Made by a program: the position numbers and the translations under genes
The notes under the pieces: generated by a model
Databases searched by the model: none
The model's input: only the letters and a program-made list of their open reading frames with translations
What the model was told of the DNA's origin: nothing
Shown here: piece after piece, positions 21,990-34,900 of the stretch
Layout: every line of letters starts with the position of its first letter
Position numbering within the stretch: position 1 is the first letter of the stretch
Source: Zonotrichia leucophrys gambelii
Lineage: Eukaryota > Chordata > Aves > Passeriformes > Passerellidae
Length of the DNA stretch: 64,000 nucleotides
Reading direction: 5' to 3'
Assembly (NCBI RefSeq): GCF_028769735.1
Contig: NC_088171.1
Coordinates: forward strand, 125,262,533 to 125,326,532

Positions 21990-24834
21990 GCTGCCTTCTA
22001 GGCCATCCCTGAAAAATCTCCAACATTAAACCTATGACTAAAATAAATTTGGGTTGTTTTTCTGACACAATGGTAATTCCTTCATACATTTTCAGAATGT
22101 TTAATGTTGCTTTATTCCATCTATTCAGGTGCTGCAGAATGATTTTATTTCTGAACTTCATAATAAAAGGAAAACAGGGTCCAACAGCATGGAATGACAT
22201 GGAATTCACATAGTACTCTAAACCCAGCATGTTTAAAAAATAAAACTGAATTACTTATTAAAGTTAGAATTGTAGAGTCATGGTCAAGTGCTATGTTTGC
22301 ATGGGGACACAAAAACGATGAAATCAGCAGTGTTGCTTAGAACAAAAATTTTAGTCTACTATTCATTCTTATATGGCAGCTTTCAAGTTTAAATAGTGCA
22401 TCTTGGTTTCAGAAGTTTGGTCTGTGCAGTGATAGAAGAGAATTGTCAATTAATTTGCCTAAATAAAGGCATCTATTACCATTTATTATGTTCCAGGGCA
22501 TCATGCCTGGCCTCTAGCTGCTGTGCTGTACTAAGCAGGCAAAGGTCACTTGTAGATTGTACATTGTGTTTGCTGATCCTGTGCAGAGCCTCTGGTACAA
22601 CTTGAGTTTCCGGTGCTGATGCTTTGGCAACTGAAGTAGGTCTGTATTATAGAAATCACACTGAGGATCACAGCTGATGTGAGAAGTTGTTAAATCTTGC
22701 ATAAATAATATAGTGAAATGTTATTTTCTCTTGGTTTACATGAGTTTTACTTAAACTACTTTCATTCATGACTTAATGTGGGTAGAAGGGGACATGGTAA
22801 AAGCAGTCAGCAAAACAGTTCAGTTAAATCCACTTTGTAGGTATATTTGTTTAAAAAAACTTTGTGTTTTGTAGAAGAAACCAGTGTAAGGAATTCTTTA
22901 CCAGAAACAGCATGGTGTAAAAGATGTTATGTATTTTGGAAAGCTATGTATTAACAGGTTCATTATCTTATAGTACGGTACCCACTGCTATTACCAAGAT
23001 CCTAATTTATAGGAGGTTGTCTTTATGTGCCTATGAAGAAAGTTCAACATTGTAGAAAGTTCAACATTAGCTAGAAAACTCCTAAGAAAAGCTGTTGAAG
23101 AAATGTGTTTCTAATTTCAACTACTAAATTCAGAAAAAATAATGGTAATGAGAATAACCGATGTAGACAGGATGTCTTTCTGACCATTAAAGAAAGGGAC
23201 ACATAAGAGGATTTGATGTTTAAAAGGAATGAGAATTAGAGTATGTGACAGCTACTGGGCTTTGACAAGGGATTCTACACCCTTTAATCTGCAAATCAAC
23301 ATTTCACATTTAATTAATAGTTGAAAATGTGACCTTTATTAAATATATAACAATCTCTTAATTATTAATTATAGAATTCTAATGCCATGATAATACATGT
23401 ATAATATTAGTGCATAATTATCCATTTGCATAATCAAATTATATCATGGATGTATGCTAAGAATTACAGTAAAGAATGAGTTTGGCCAGCCCTCTGACAC
23501 TAGGCTTCTTCCATTAATGTAGGACAACTAAGGTCAACATCAGGTTTAAAAAGAGAATGAAGAGGAATCTAGTCTCTGGATAACTGACTAATCACCTTAC
23601 TTTCTGTGGTGGTTATTGTACCTCATCTACTTGCTACACCTGCAACAAATGACTAACACTTACTAACAGAATGGTGTGAGCTAGAAGTAGAACTTCATGT
23701 GATTTCTGTCTCCCCATTTATTTCAGCAGTTTGTTTTTCCCCTTTTCTCTGTCTCCATTCTTTAAACTCTGTGGTCACTAAAACATGAGCAGACAAAAAA
23801 AATTAAAATTTGGTCTATTTTTCCCCCCTTTCACTTCAAAATGTGTTATTGACTAGTGTGTTGATAATGCTGTTACAATATGGGAAAAGTTAATAAATAA
23901 ACCCTAATAAAAATTATAAAATCAAGATGTTTCATTTATACATGATCTGATTTCAATAGATAGTAAAGATTAGCTGTAAAATCATGTGTGTGTCTGGTTA
24001 TTTTCGTTACTACTTTATTAATTGTGAGATCATCTGATCTTTGCTGAAAGACCAAAAGAATAACCTCATCTTGAACCACAAAGAAAATAATTTTGTTCTC
24101 AGAATGAAGACTAAATATGGGTAAAAAATTTAAAATTTTGCTTAAGGCCATCCCATTTTTAAAAAGTCAGTATCAAGAGAACATCTTATAACAGGTTGGC
24201 TTTGATCTTTGTTTGTTTGTTTCTATCTCCTTTCCCATTTAAAACAATGTACTAAACCCACTTCACTGTGAGCTAACCTGCTCACTGTGGCACTTTTATC
24301 AATTAATGTCCTTAACCTTCCTGCTTACCTTCCTGTTGGGTAATTTGTAAGCATAAGTCAGGTCAAAAAGCACTGACCACAAGCTCATTCAGTAATTCAC
24401 TCTCCATTTTAGACAAAATTTGTAAAAAAATAAGCCTCCCTGTACCAGTCTCCATACATAATAGATTTATTAGGAGCAAATATTTGAATATGTAGATATG
24501 CTGCTTCCACTAGCAGAAGACCGACAGACTATTGAGGTATATGCAAACAGTGTGCCAGACAATAAATAGTTGCATAGCACTCCTTTCATAAATATTTGAT
24601 CAGAAAAGTGGAACCAACTTTTCTCACAGTTCTATACTGTGTACCTGTATAGATATGCATGTAGAGACATATTTAAAAGCTGTTGGGTTTGTAGACCCTC
24701 CCTGAACTCTAAAGGTTTGACTTGAAGCTGCATTGACAACAAGCTGACACATTCTTACAGTAAAATGATTCAGGGGGGTCCAAACACCCCTGTATGCATG
24801 TCAGGGCTTTATAAAATATTATTTCCTGTTTCAG
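21990..24834. other. AT-rich non-coding stretch with a 17-bp tandem duplication
   Basis: About 2.8 kb without recognisable transposons or genes. A very AT-rich, TAAT-rich part at about 23300-23480 resembles conserved non-coding DNA in composition only. Open frames at 22396-22605 and 23936-24151 are of chance length. Confidence 0.45.
23037..23068. repeat. 17-bp tandem duplication
   Basis: AGAAAGTTCAACATTGT at 23037-23053 is followed by AGAAAGTTCAACATT at 23054-23068. Fifteen of the 17 positions are identical before the copies diverge. Confidence 0.9.
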
Positions 24835-24966
24835 ACCTGCTCTTCATCTCTGCAAAATGGTTTCAAAAGCATTCTTCCCTAGAATTAGAGGAGGATCTAA
24901 AAGTATATGCACTTACACTGAAGTACCAAAAATGCATTGCTTTGGGCTATGCTTGTCGTCAAACTG
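24835..24966 (+). CDS. Candidate internal coding exon, 132 nt, unidentified
   Basis: The segment is bounded by a very good 3' splice site (pyrimidine-rich, ...TTTCCTGTTTCAG, ending 24834) and a consensus 5' splice site (ACTG|GTAAGT, donor at 24967). The frame entered at phase 1 is open throughout and would encode about 44 residues, including LELEEDLKVYALTLKYQKC followed by a segment ending ...CRQT. The length is a multiple of three, so the exon could be skipped without a frameshift. I do not recognise the sequence. A second frame is also open across it, and good splice-site pairs arise by chance in tens of kilobases, so this is a hypothesis. No neighbouring exon with matching phase was identified. 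It could also be a pseudo-exon in a large intron. Confidence 0.22.
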
Positions 24967-27900
24967 GTAAGTCTTTCCATCCTCCACCACAAAGAATTTC
25001 TTTGTGGTCAAGCTCAAGTTGACCTATTGTATTCAGGGATGTAAAGCTCAAAGGCAGAATTTTTGCCACCCATCTCTCCATTGGAAGAAGAAAGCAGAAA
25101 GATAAATAAGAGCAAGAAGAGTGAGGTTTAATTTTGACGTGGATTTTTATTGAAAGTGGGTAGCTGGAACACCAAGATGTAAAGGCTGACCAGAGCATGT
25201 AGTCAGTGGAGTCAAACTTGCTTTTTGCTTTTGGTCACTCTGGAATTTTTGTGCTTTAATACTCTACCTAATAATTGGCAAAATTGCTGGAAATCTAGCC
25301 CTATGTCAAAGAAATTGAGACATATTTTGACCAAAATTTTTTACCTTGGTCTCGATATATTTTTTAGAATGCATTCAGCATGTTCCTCCATTTCAATTGT
25401 TATTTTTCACAAAAAAGAAAATGTGCTTATTTCAAGACTGAAAATTTATTATATTTCTTTTCCTTTTGACAGATTCTTATAACATTTTTTGCTGTTGCCA
25501 GACATTCCCTTTTCAAAAGTCCTCTGATCTCAAGGACAGACAAAGTCAATAACTCTGAAAAGCCCTCCTGCTTGGAGCTTCTATTATCATGTTTTTTAGG
25601 AAGCATAAATAAGGAAATCATAATTATATAGCTTATAATTAATTTAATTATGTTGATTATACCTTTATAATAATGATGTCTTCATTTGTCAAAAATTTTC
25701 ACAAATATATTGATCTTCTTAAGATACAAAATAATATCCAGAGCTAACCAGCATAATATTTCCCATTCATGTTCTGTGCCCTCTGCAGAACCATCTACTT
25801 TGTAATGACATGGTTGTTGGAATGATGAGTTGCTGGTACTGTAACTAAAACTTTGCAGAAACGTGATTGTAATGCATGCCAAAATTAGAGAAACAACTTA
25901 GACTTATTTTTTGTAAAAACTGCTTTCTGACAGCTTTCTGTCAGTTATATATAATATATGCTGTCATCCTCTTACGTTCAATATTAGTTCACTTGGGCCA
26001 ATATGTGTTAAGTTAATGCTATCCTGAAGTGTCAGCTCACATTCTAAAGTTCTGAGGCTACTTCCATCAGTTACAGCAGCAGCATGGTTTAAGGACATTT
26101 GGCTAATGTTTTAAAGCTCTAAATTTTTCAGATTTGCATTTAAATAAACCCCTTTCCCCTGGCTTGACTGCTTAAAATGGTCTTTGTAAGTTGTAGATGC
26201 CTTCCAATGTGTATGTTACTTGTGAAAAAGACAAGTCTGTGTTTCATCAGCTAACCTTAACCTCACCTTCACCTGCCTATTTAAGTTTAAATTTATATAA
26301 TTGAAAAAGTGCTCCTGGACCACCTCTTAAAATACATCCGCACGTTCCTGATGAACAGAAGCAGGCAGGCATAAAATGTAGGCCATGACTCAGTCACCTG
26401 GTATTGTTGAGGCACTTCACATAGGATTGCATTAAAGCACATATGTCACCTGGGGTCAAAGGAAGATTCTTCTGAATTTTTTACTCATAAATGCATAAGC
26501 AACAGGAAATCACACAAGCATTGACCTTAACCAAACAGGCAGTGCTCATAAAAAAAGAGAACCACTGCTATCATCCATTAACCATTAAATACTCTTCACA
26601 TTCTCAATTGCTTTTTCATAATTTCCCATTTTTATTCTCTTTTGATGGCTCCTGACCAGTACTAGAAAACACAGAGCTTGGTTCTGGCTTTTGCGACAGT
26701 CCATGGGCACTCACACTAAAACTGGTAAAGATTTGTGAAAAGCAGGTCCATATTAAGGACTTAGGAGAAGAGGTTCTTAGTACTGTTAAGAGACCTTTGC
26801 CGAGTCACCTGTGGTGAGCAGATTTCTGAGAGAAGTCATCTAATGATAGTTTTTATCTCAAGGCTAATCCCAACTGTGTTTCTTGGCCCTACTGCTATAG
26901 CATTTATCATGAGTTACTTGAAGTTAGGATAGCTTTTGGCATGATCTGATGAACCTTGACTTTTTGCTGTAACAGAAGTAGATGAAATATGGTACAAACC
27001 CATTGAAAAGAACAGAGTAATTTTGGTGCACTTAAGGAAATATATAGACAAAGAATACACTGAGTGTGCTGGACATCAACATGTCCAGAAGTTACCTAAA
27101 CAGGAAAATTGGGAACTCTGGCAATGGCTGCAACAAATCATAATAAAACAGTGCAATTTAGGAAGGCAAGAATCCATGGCTAGATACTCCGTACTAAAAA
27201 CACTTAGAAATAGTGGAGGTAACCACAAAAAAGACATTGTTGAGGAACCCAGTGACACTCCTCAGGATCCAGGATTGTGTCTCTAACCTCCAGGAAACAC
27301 CGGTCCCCACGGCTCTGTATCATACACGGCAGCACTACCACTGCCCTGACCCACGTGACATTCCTCCTGGCTGCACTGTCTCACAGGCTGGAAAAGTCAC
27401 ACAGTTAGCAAAACCACACATCTGTGGTGTGTTTTGGTACATAAACCCATTTATCCACATTATCATCTGGTCTTAAAAGTTCTTCACAGAAGGAAAGCTC
27501 TCTCTTTTTGTTTGTAAGAGCAGAAGTTTAGTTAGGTAGACAGTTTATTGGAGCAGCCTAACCATGTTTAGAACCATGTTTATAACCAAATGCTTCTTTG
27601 TTCTTGTGTTAACTAATTGAAATTCTTCTTCTCCCTGAAAAGAGATAATTTCATTCTCTTTGAATCTTGATGAGAAAACTGTTTCTCTGCTAGCACTTAG
27701 AAGGCCTCCATTCTTTTGCTCTTGTAGCGTGACAGGCACTTCATCTCCCTCCTGGAAATATTCCTGTTAATGCTTTCCTAATGGTCTTCCACTTAGAATT
27801 AATCTCTCTGAATATTAGCAACAAAGATATAGTCCTGTATTCCTGTATCCTGTATAATGGTATTCATGTTTTTTTGTATTTGAAATAGATGCCCTGATAC

Positions 27901-27984
27901 TGCCCTGGGGTTTTTTTCCATGATCACATCACATAGGCAGATTTTATGTTCAGGTTTATAACACATCCTTGTTGACCTTTATAG
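24967..27984. other. Non-coding stretch, slightly GC-richer near 27250-27440
   Basis: About 3 kb. An open frame runs from about 26960 to 27286 (about 108 codons), with an acceptor-like site at 26974 (CTTTTTGCTGTAACAG), but no convincing donor and no recognisable domain. GC rises at 27250-27440, perhaps from an unrecognised repeat. The rest shows nothing. Confidence 0.4.
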
Positions 27985-28180
27985 AGACACAGTTTTTATT
28001 TTTGCACTATTAAATGTCATTTTATTCCCATTTTTTAATGTCATCTAGTTCTTGCTGATATTCTGAGCCTTATATGTTTAGACAGTACTTTCAAACTCTG
28101 AGCCATTGACACATTTTGTTAGTTTCCAGCTTTTATCTCAGAATTATTAATGGAAAGAATCTTAATGACAAATTCGAAGA
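27985..28180. mobile_element. Possible ancient LINE-like (CR1/L3-type) remnant
   Basis: Several short blocks appear in the order of an old amniote CR1-like repeat as I remember it: a TTGCACTATTAAATGTCAT block, a CATCTAGTTCTTGCTGATATTC block, a TTGACACATTTTGTTAG block, then an AATTATTAATGGAAAGAATC block. Each is diverged and the call rests on order more than identity, so it is tentative. If correct, it predates the songbird-specific LTRs here by a wide margin. Confidence 0.25.
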
Positions 28181-31100
28181 TATGAAAATAATCATACTAA
28201 TCCAATAATCTTGTTACTCAAATTATCTTCCCTTTAATCCATGTTTCATGATTTTGATTTTAGCTTGGAATATGAAAGTGACAGAAATGTGGTCATCGTG
28301 TTAAAACATGAAAATGGAACAGCTAAGGTTTGATACAGTTCTTCATGTAACCTTCTCTAGTAGTTTTATATCTCAGTTGTAACTAACTGTGCATTTTTAA
28401 TGTATTTTTCTTTTTTTAAAATTAAATAAATTTCAATATGTGAATCCTTTTCAGATAAGCAGAGATGAAATTCTGCTTTTGTTTTATAGCTTTTTATAGT
28501 AGCAAGAGAAAAAAAAGGAAAAAAGGGAAAAAAAAAAAAGAAACCTGAAGTTGAAAACAATTATTAAAGTGGATCATTGCATTGTGAAAACAAAATTGTT
28601 TTTTGAGTGCAGCATTTTTTGATCTCCACAAAATAGCAACAGTTTAAGTGTCAGTACAAGTCCAGGGAGACAATATCATGTCAAACTGATGGAAAATTAT
28701 TTCAATGCAATTATGCTATGAGATATTACTGTGTGCAGACAATGTTAAGAGGATGTCACTAAAAAACCCAACAATATGGAAATCCAATAATATGCCAATC
28801 CAAAGGTTTCTGATGTAGGAATTTGGAAATTTTGTTACATTGACAAGATAATAGAATGGTATCAATGCAAATTACACTTTTATTTAAAAGCAGAAAACTA
28901 AATCAGCACCATATTAAGAAACATCATGTAAAAGCAATAAAATTAAAGCTGTATTCATCCTTTAAACAATTTGCTGTCTATGAACTACATAAATAATTAA
29001 GAACTATTGTTTCATTGGGTGTATACTAAGCAAAGTATTTGGAACCTGCTGAGAGTTAAGCGAGCCAAACCCAGTTTCTGTCGTAATAACTCTCACAAGC
29101 TGTCCTGAAAAGATACTTGCATTTCCTAAATGGAACATGGAAAAAAGCCTGTTCTGTGAAATCCACCCCAGAAGGAAGTTATTATGACAATATCAGAACT
29201 TGCCCCATATGATAATATGTCAGTCTGGGCTGCTTTTGGCCCGTTTCCTCCTAATCACATCTAAAATTCTATGTCAGCTTTCTAGAAAAAGAGAAAGAAA
29301 GAATACCTTTTTTTTTTTTTTTTTTATCTTTTGGGAAAATCTGCTTTGTCTCCATGCTCTACAGGGAGGCTCCTGCACCATGAGCTCTCCTGAAGTCAGC
29401 ACCAAGTCTGTTTACTTTTGCTGTCAAACTTTGTTTCTGCTGCACTGCTCATAACAATCTCTCTGACGCACCCTGCAAACTTGTTTGCTTGGACACAGGC
29501 AGGTGGGAGAATTTATTTCTTCTTCATTGCTGATCATGTTTCTTCTTCCTCTTCTCCTTTTCTTTTTAATGCCTTTTTGCAGGACCCTTTTCATGAGATT
29601 GTGTTGGAATGTGCCCAACTTGCACTTTCTTCTTGCTCCTCTTAATATCTGGATAAATATGCAATTAGGTCTCCATTTTCAAGTCAATTCAAGCCAACTA
29701 TAATCTTCATTAACATTTATAGGTATTAAAGAAATAGGAGAAAAGTGCTACGTGTAAAAAGCTACAGCTAAAAAGAACTAAATCCACAATATTTTTAAAT
29801 ATTTGCATTAGTAACTTCACAGTTTCATATCTTTGAACCCACCAAAGAACTGAATTTTGTGAGCTTTGTTTCAGGTTTTTTGGTATTAATTTTTGTGCAT
29901 GAAGAAAGAGCATAGACCAAAAAGTTTCTGAGCATATAGAATTTCTTTGAAAATCAGTACTAGTAATTCTTTTGTAAGAGTGAATTGAAAACAAGCGCAA
30001 AATAAAGTATCTACATTGAACTCATTTGCTAAAAAAAATACTGCTATAAAATTAATTACATGTCTTCCTTGTAAGTCATAGATTTCTTATAATATATTAA
30101 AACCAAAAATAAAAACTTTTCTGAGCCTTCTTGGAAATAAATCAACTATTTTAAAGAATAACATTCAATTGTTTGCATGACATAAAACTCCAAAATATTG
30201 GTGAATTTCAAAATCATTATGAGTACTGGAAAATTTCTGAAACAACTACAAGACAAAATTTGAGGATATCATGCAGAACAAATTACCCCTACATGGTTAA
30301 ACTTTACAATTTAAGGAAAGTATAGTCATGTAGGTTAGAGGTTATTGTGAGAAATTTCTGCTTAAGATTTTCCTCTCTATTTTTGGAAATTTTTTTTTTG
30401 TTTGAAAATTCCAAAAAATAATCAAAGTAGAGAAAAGAAAGGTGGCATAACTGAAATCTAATAATTTTAATAGCAGCTGTTGAAAGGTTATCTATAACTT
30501 ATTTATACCAAAATATTTTAGTTTGGATCTTCTGTTATGAAGGAAAGAACCACAAGTTTTCTTAGCAATATAGCACTCCAAAAGAAGCAGCAGAAGTTTT
30601 AGAAAAACAATTATCATGAGTCACTTAATCTTCATTTTGAAGAACAGCCTATTCCTTGAAATCTGTTTCTTCTAACTTAATGTGAATACCAAGGAGGATT
30701 CTATGAAAGGCATTCTGATGTCTTTTGTGTCAGATATTAGTCTCAGGAGTCAGAGAAGAATGGGACATGCATAGCAAGTTAGGTATTTTCTCCACAGGCA
30801 TATTATCCCAAATTAGTTTTGTGAGATGCTAGAGCTGGGCAAAGATATCTGAAATTGATGTTGCATTAGCACTTATTATAGAAATGGATCACAGTTCCTT
30901 CTTCTAGTTGCTGGCACCATTCCCCTTAGATTTGAGTTTTCTTGTACTTATTACATCAGTGTATTGCTTTTGCATTCAATAATTAACTTTACTGCTAAAA
31001 AGTTTTCAGCATATGTTTGAAATAATTAATGTTAATTGCTGCATGAACTTAGAGTGATCCACCAGGAATGAGTTAGTTCCAAAAAGAACATTTTCCATCT

Positions 31101-31835
31101 GAGTACACAGTCATTAAAATACATTAATCTACTAATCCTTGTACCTGTGTGCTGTTTCCCTTTTCTTGTGCCAAGAAAACAAAACAACAAAAAAAAGGAT
31201 TGTATTAGAATAGCTGTTGATCTTGATTTTATAGATAAGAATTCAGTAGAATACATTTTAAAACTTGGGGTTAGGATTTCCCCAAGGTTAATGGTAAATA
31301 ATGTCAATATTTGCAAAAACTAAGAAAACCCAGTGATTTTATATTTTTAAATATGGAATTTTTTTTTAATAATTAGCTGAAAAATATGGAAGCTCATACT
31401 TAATTTGCCCCAGTGTGATACTGTGCATTTCAGTATATGCCCAAAACTTAACTTCCCAGTACAAACAACAGGAAAGGACCGGGAAGGACTGCAATCATGA
31501 GTCAAGTGCCTTCAGGCCAAAACCAAACGAGTGTCTTACCAAGTAATATATGTAAGGTTTAAATATCCATAAGTCTGAAGCTCAGGAAAAAGATTGCCTG
31601 ATAATTTTTAAGTTTTTGGATTTTAGCAGATCCTTTCTGAAATTTTTAATAACCTCAGCAATTAAATGCCCAGTGCAGTCACAATGAAATCGGCTGGAGC
31701 AAATAACAGCAATGCTTACTCAGAGCTATTTTCAGACTTCAACTTTTCCCCAAATCATTAAAAGAAACACTGTTTCTCCAAATCTGCAACTGGAAATTTG
31801 CATTCCCCTTAGGTCATGTCCTGGTGTGAACTTTA
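28181..31835. other. AT-rich stretch, no gene identified; one pyrimidine-rich acceptor-like site
   Basis: About 3.7 kb. A-rich at 28505-28542. A very long pyrimidine tract ends in TTTTTGCAG near 29581 and leads into short open frames, one reading DPFHEIVLECAQLALSSCSS before a stop at 29645. With no polyadenylation context or partner exon I do not call it. An imperfect inverted repeat lies at about 30380-30417. Confidence 0.4.
29308..29325. repeat. Poly(T) homopolymer, 18 bp
   Basis: A run of 18 T, preceded by an A/G-rich stretch (AGAAAGAAAGAA). No retroposon body is seen. Confidence 0.95.
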
Positions 31836-31964
31836 TAGGCCTAGGCATTTCAGGAAACTAGGAATATGCTTCAGTGATAGATGTGACAGTGGTAGGTTAA
31901 TGTTTGGACTCAGTGGTCTTAAAGGTCTTTTCCAATCCAAACAATTCTGCAATCCTATGATTCC
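31836..31964 (+). mobile_element. CR1 LINE 3' end, plus strand, severely 5'-truncated
   Basis: The last ~95 bp match the CR1 3' UTR: GTGACAGTGGTAGGTTAATG, TTGGACTCAGTGGTCTTAAA, GGTCTTTTCCAATCCAAAC, then the terminal ATTCTGCAATCCTATGATTCC, a diverged form of the ATTCTATG 8-mer array at CR1 ends. The homology fades upstream of about 31870. Only the tail needed for CR1 reverse transcriptase priming remains. The overlapping 68-codon open frame at 31816-32022 is not a gene. Confidence 0.88.
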
Positions 31965-34900
31965 TTCTCACAGAAGATTACTGAGCAATTTCCAAATTTA
32001 CCTACTGAATTTGACCATATAAACTTATGGAAATGATTGGAATCACAGTCTGGAGGCTACATGGATCATTAAGTTCAAGCATTGCTACCAGATGCTATTT
32101 TGATGACAATTTACACAAAAATGTTAATTTTTGAATGTACTTAATCTTAAAACTCTATTAGATTTTTCATGAAAACAAGAGGACAGTGAATAAATATTTT
32201 TATAATCTTGGGCTCATAGAATAATTATAGCTAGATAAAAAGGTCTATACACTAAGTCAGAAATTTAGAAGGACATAATGTTTATAAAATCTAAAATGTC
32301 TTAAAAATATACTTTAATTCATAAAGAATTTTATAGTTTTTTCTTTGCCAATTTAAATCTTTAGGACAGATTTTAATTAAAATATGACACTTCAGAGTGA
32401 AAGTTAGCTCAGACACAGGTAATTTGGGTATAATTTCATAAATCTGGCCCTATGGCATATTTTGTGGGGAAAACCAAAAAAGAAGTAGTAAATTGCAATT
32501 ACATAGCAAACAAACAAAAAGGTGCTTTAATTATGTAGTGAAACCCACAAATTTCATGTGCCCTGAAAGAAAATCTGGTCCATAAAACATCACATAAGAA
32601 CAAGCCAAAAGAAAGGGTGGTTTTTTTGATATTTTGGCAGGTGAATGCCTGGTTTAAATTCATTAAGAATACCTAGGGAAAAGAATAATCTGAAACCTGA
32701 GAACATGATACTTCAACTTCACAAGAAGACTGTGTTTTCAGTAAGATACAGGAAAAACTCTGAAGGTTTTTTAATTTCTTTTTCTCAACTACAATATTAT
32801 TTTAGCTTTCTAAGTCAATTTTAGAGGTTAAAAAATCAAGCACATAATGTAGTTTTTTTCTTAACTGCAGTTGATTTAAAGTTACTTGGTTGATTACTTG
32901 CTATTCTCTCTGTTTCTCTGTTGTACCCACAGGAATGACTCACACAAAACTGATGCAAACAAAAAATTACTCGCTCAAGCAGTATGTTTTGATGGTTAAA
33001 ACAAATAAAATAGGAGAAAATTTTACCCCCTACTCCAGGCACTATAGCTGAAATGCAAACATAGGCTCACCTGCCTCTGTGATTTGAGGGATGATGTATA
33101 AACTGCATTGGTTAAGAATCAAATGAATGTTTTGCTCTGTGGTTATGTGGTATTGTGTTGGCCTTTTGTGTCCCTATCTAATCCCACACCCATTCTTTTT
33201 AATCCATTTTGTCCTTTTTGCCAACCTGCCACATGCACATGTATTTAATTCCCAAGAAATCAAATATTTCAGTAGTTTAATGATGTATCTTTCTATACTT
33301 AACTAAAACAAAAAAGCCCTAAAACCAACAAAACACAACAACAGCAACAAAACCACAAACCAAGCCAGAATAAAAAAAAAACCCACAAAACTCCAGAAAC
33401 AACCCCCTCCCCTCCAGCTAAAAACTTAGACTTTGATAATGGTGTGTCTCTTTTCCATCACAATCCCAATGAAATATCTGCTACCAGTTCACTCTCAAAG
33501 ACACTTTTGTCAAATTTTCAAAGTTTTTGACCTTCTTTAAGCTTTTTGCCATGATGCATTATTTTGCCTTCATTTACTTCTGATACTGTTAAGTATTGGT
33601 AAAAGCTTTTTAGATCTTCTGCTCCAAATGTAATGAAAATCAAATTTGGAAGTTGACTAGATATCTCCAGAGGTCTATTCCAGCTCCAGTCTTTCTGTGA
33701 AATTATTTTCATCATGCAATAGTTAATAAAAAATATAAAAGCATTTCTCTGCAGATTTTTAAAAAATTTATATAAAAGTTACATATAATTGAAAGACAGT
33801 TTGAAATAATTTGATATAGGAAAAAAATCTAAAAACATTAAGGTAAATATATGTTGTTATTTAATTTGATTTTTTTTTACCTGTTTAGTTTTATTGTCTG
33901 TATTTGTCTTGATAAATCAGTTTTTCACTAGTCAAAGAATGGATGTTCCCATCCAAATATATACTCTTCCAAACTGTACTCCAAATGAAATATGATATAA
34001 TTGATTCCACTTTTGTGTTCTAGGCTTTTTTTTTCTCCTTTTGAACTTCTCCTGTGCTATTAAACAGTCAAAAGAAAACTTAAGGGAATAATTTATTTTC
34101 CTTTCAATAGTGCACATTGAACCTGGAGGCATTTAGGTGTCACATAAATTGTACACAGTACAGTAGAATGGCAGTAGGTCACTATCCTCTCTAAAGAAAC
34201 TCTAAAGGAAACGAGGTGATTGTAACATCAAGTGGGCAATCAGTAAAACCTACAGTGATGCTATCAATATTAAAGTTAAAATGTTACAGTGAGGTCTCAT
34301 CTGCCCTTGAGGTGACAAAGAGGTTATAACCACGAGGTGAAGCACTTTGAAATCCTAGTAAATTACCTCATGATCACCTCCAAATGTGCTTGTTCTCTTT
34401 GGCTTGTTTTTCTACAACTTTATGTTTTAGCTCTCTCAGAAAACCTGTTGTTTATGGCTTGGTTTCTTCCTCAGAAAACAGACTGATAAAAGCATCTGAA
34501 ACTGCTGGGTTTGACAACTTGCCCCCTAAAAAGCCCCGCTAAAAGAAGGATGACTTTTCAATAGCTTTTTTGAAGTGGCATATTTTACTTAGTTATAACT
34601 AAAAAAAAAAAAAAATCTAGGCTCTCCTTAAATGCTTTAAATTTGTCAAAGATAAATTTTGATTTAAAATAGTTTTATTTAAACAAAAAATATTTATTGG
34701 ATTTTTAATGTTGAGAAGAAACAGATTTGAGATATTTTAATTCTGAAGAAGTTCATAAAGTTGCTATGCTGAGACTTTGGAATCAGCAAGGAGGTTTACT
34801 TTCTGGAAGGTCTGAACAGGAACACATACAAGGAAGAATCAGACAAATTTTCAGAACATCTCATATAACCAAACAAGGCAAATAAAACCATGACTGATGC

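Noticed and set aside
26960..27286. About 108 open codons with an acceptor-like site at 26974
   Set aside because: A few frames of this length are expected by chance in 64 kb of this composition; no donor or domain is convincing.
29581..29645. Exon-like start after a very long pyrimidine tract
   Set aside because: Two frames are open for short distances and the opposite strand is open too; no polyadenylation or donor context.
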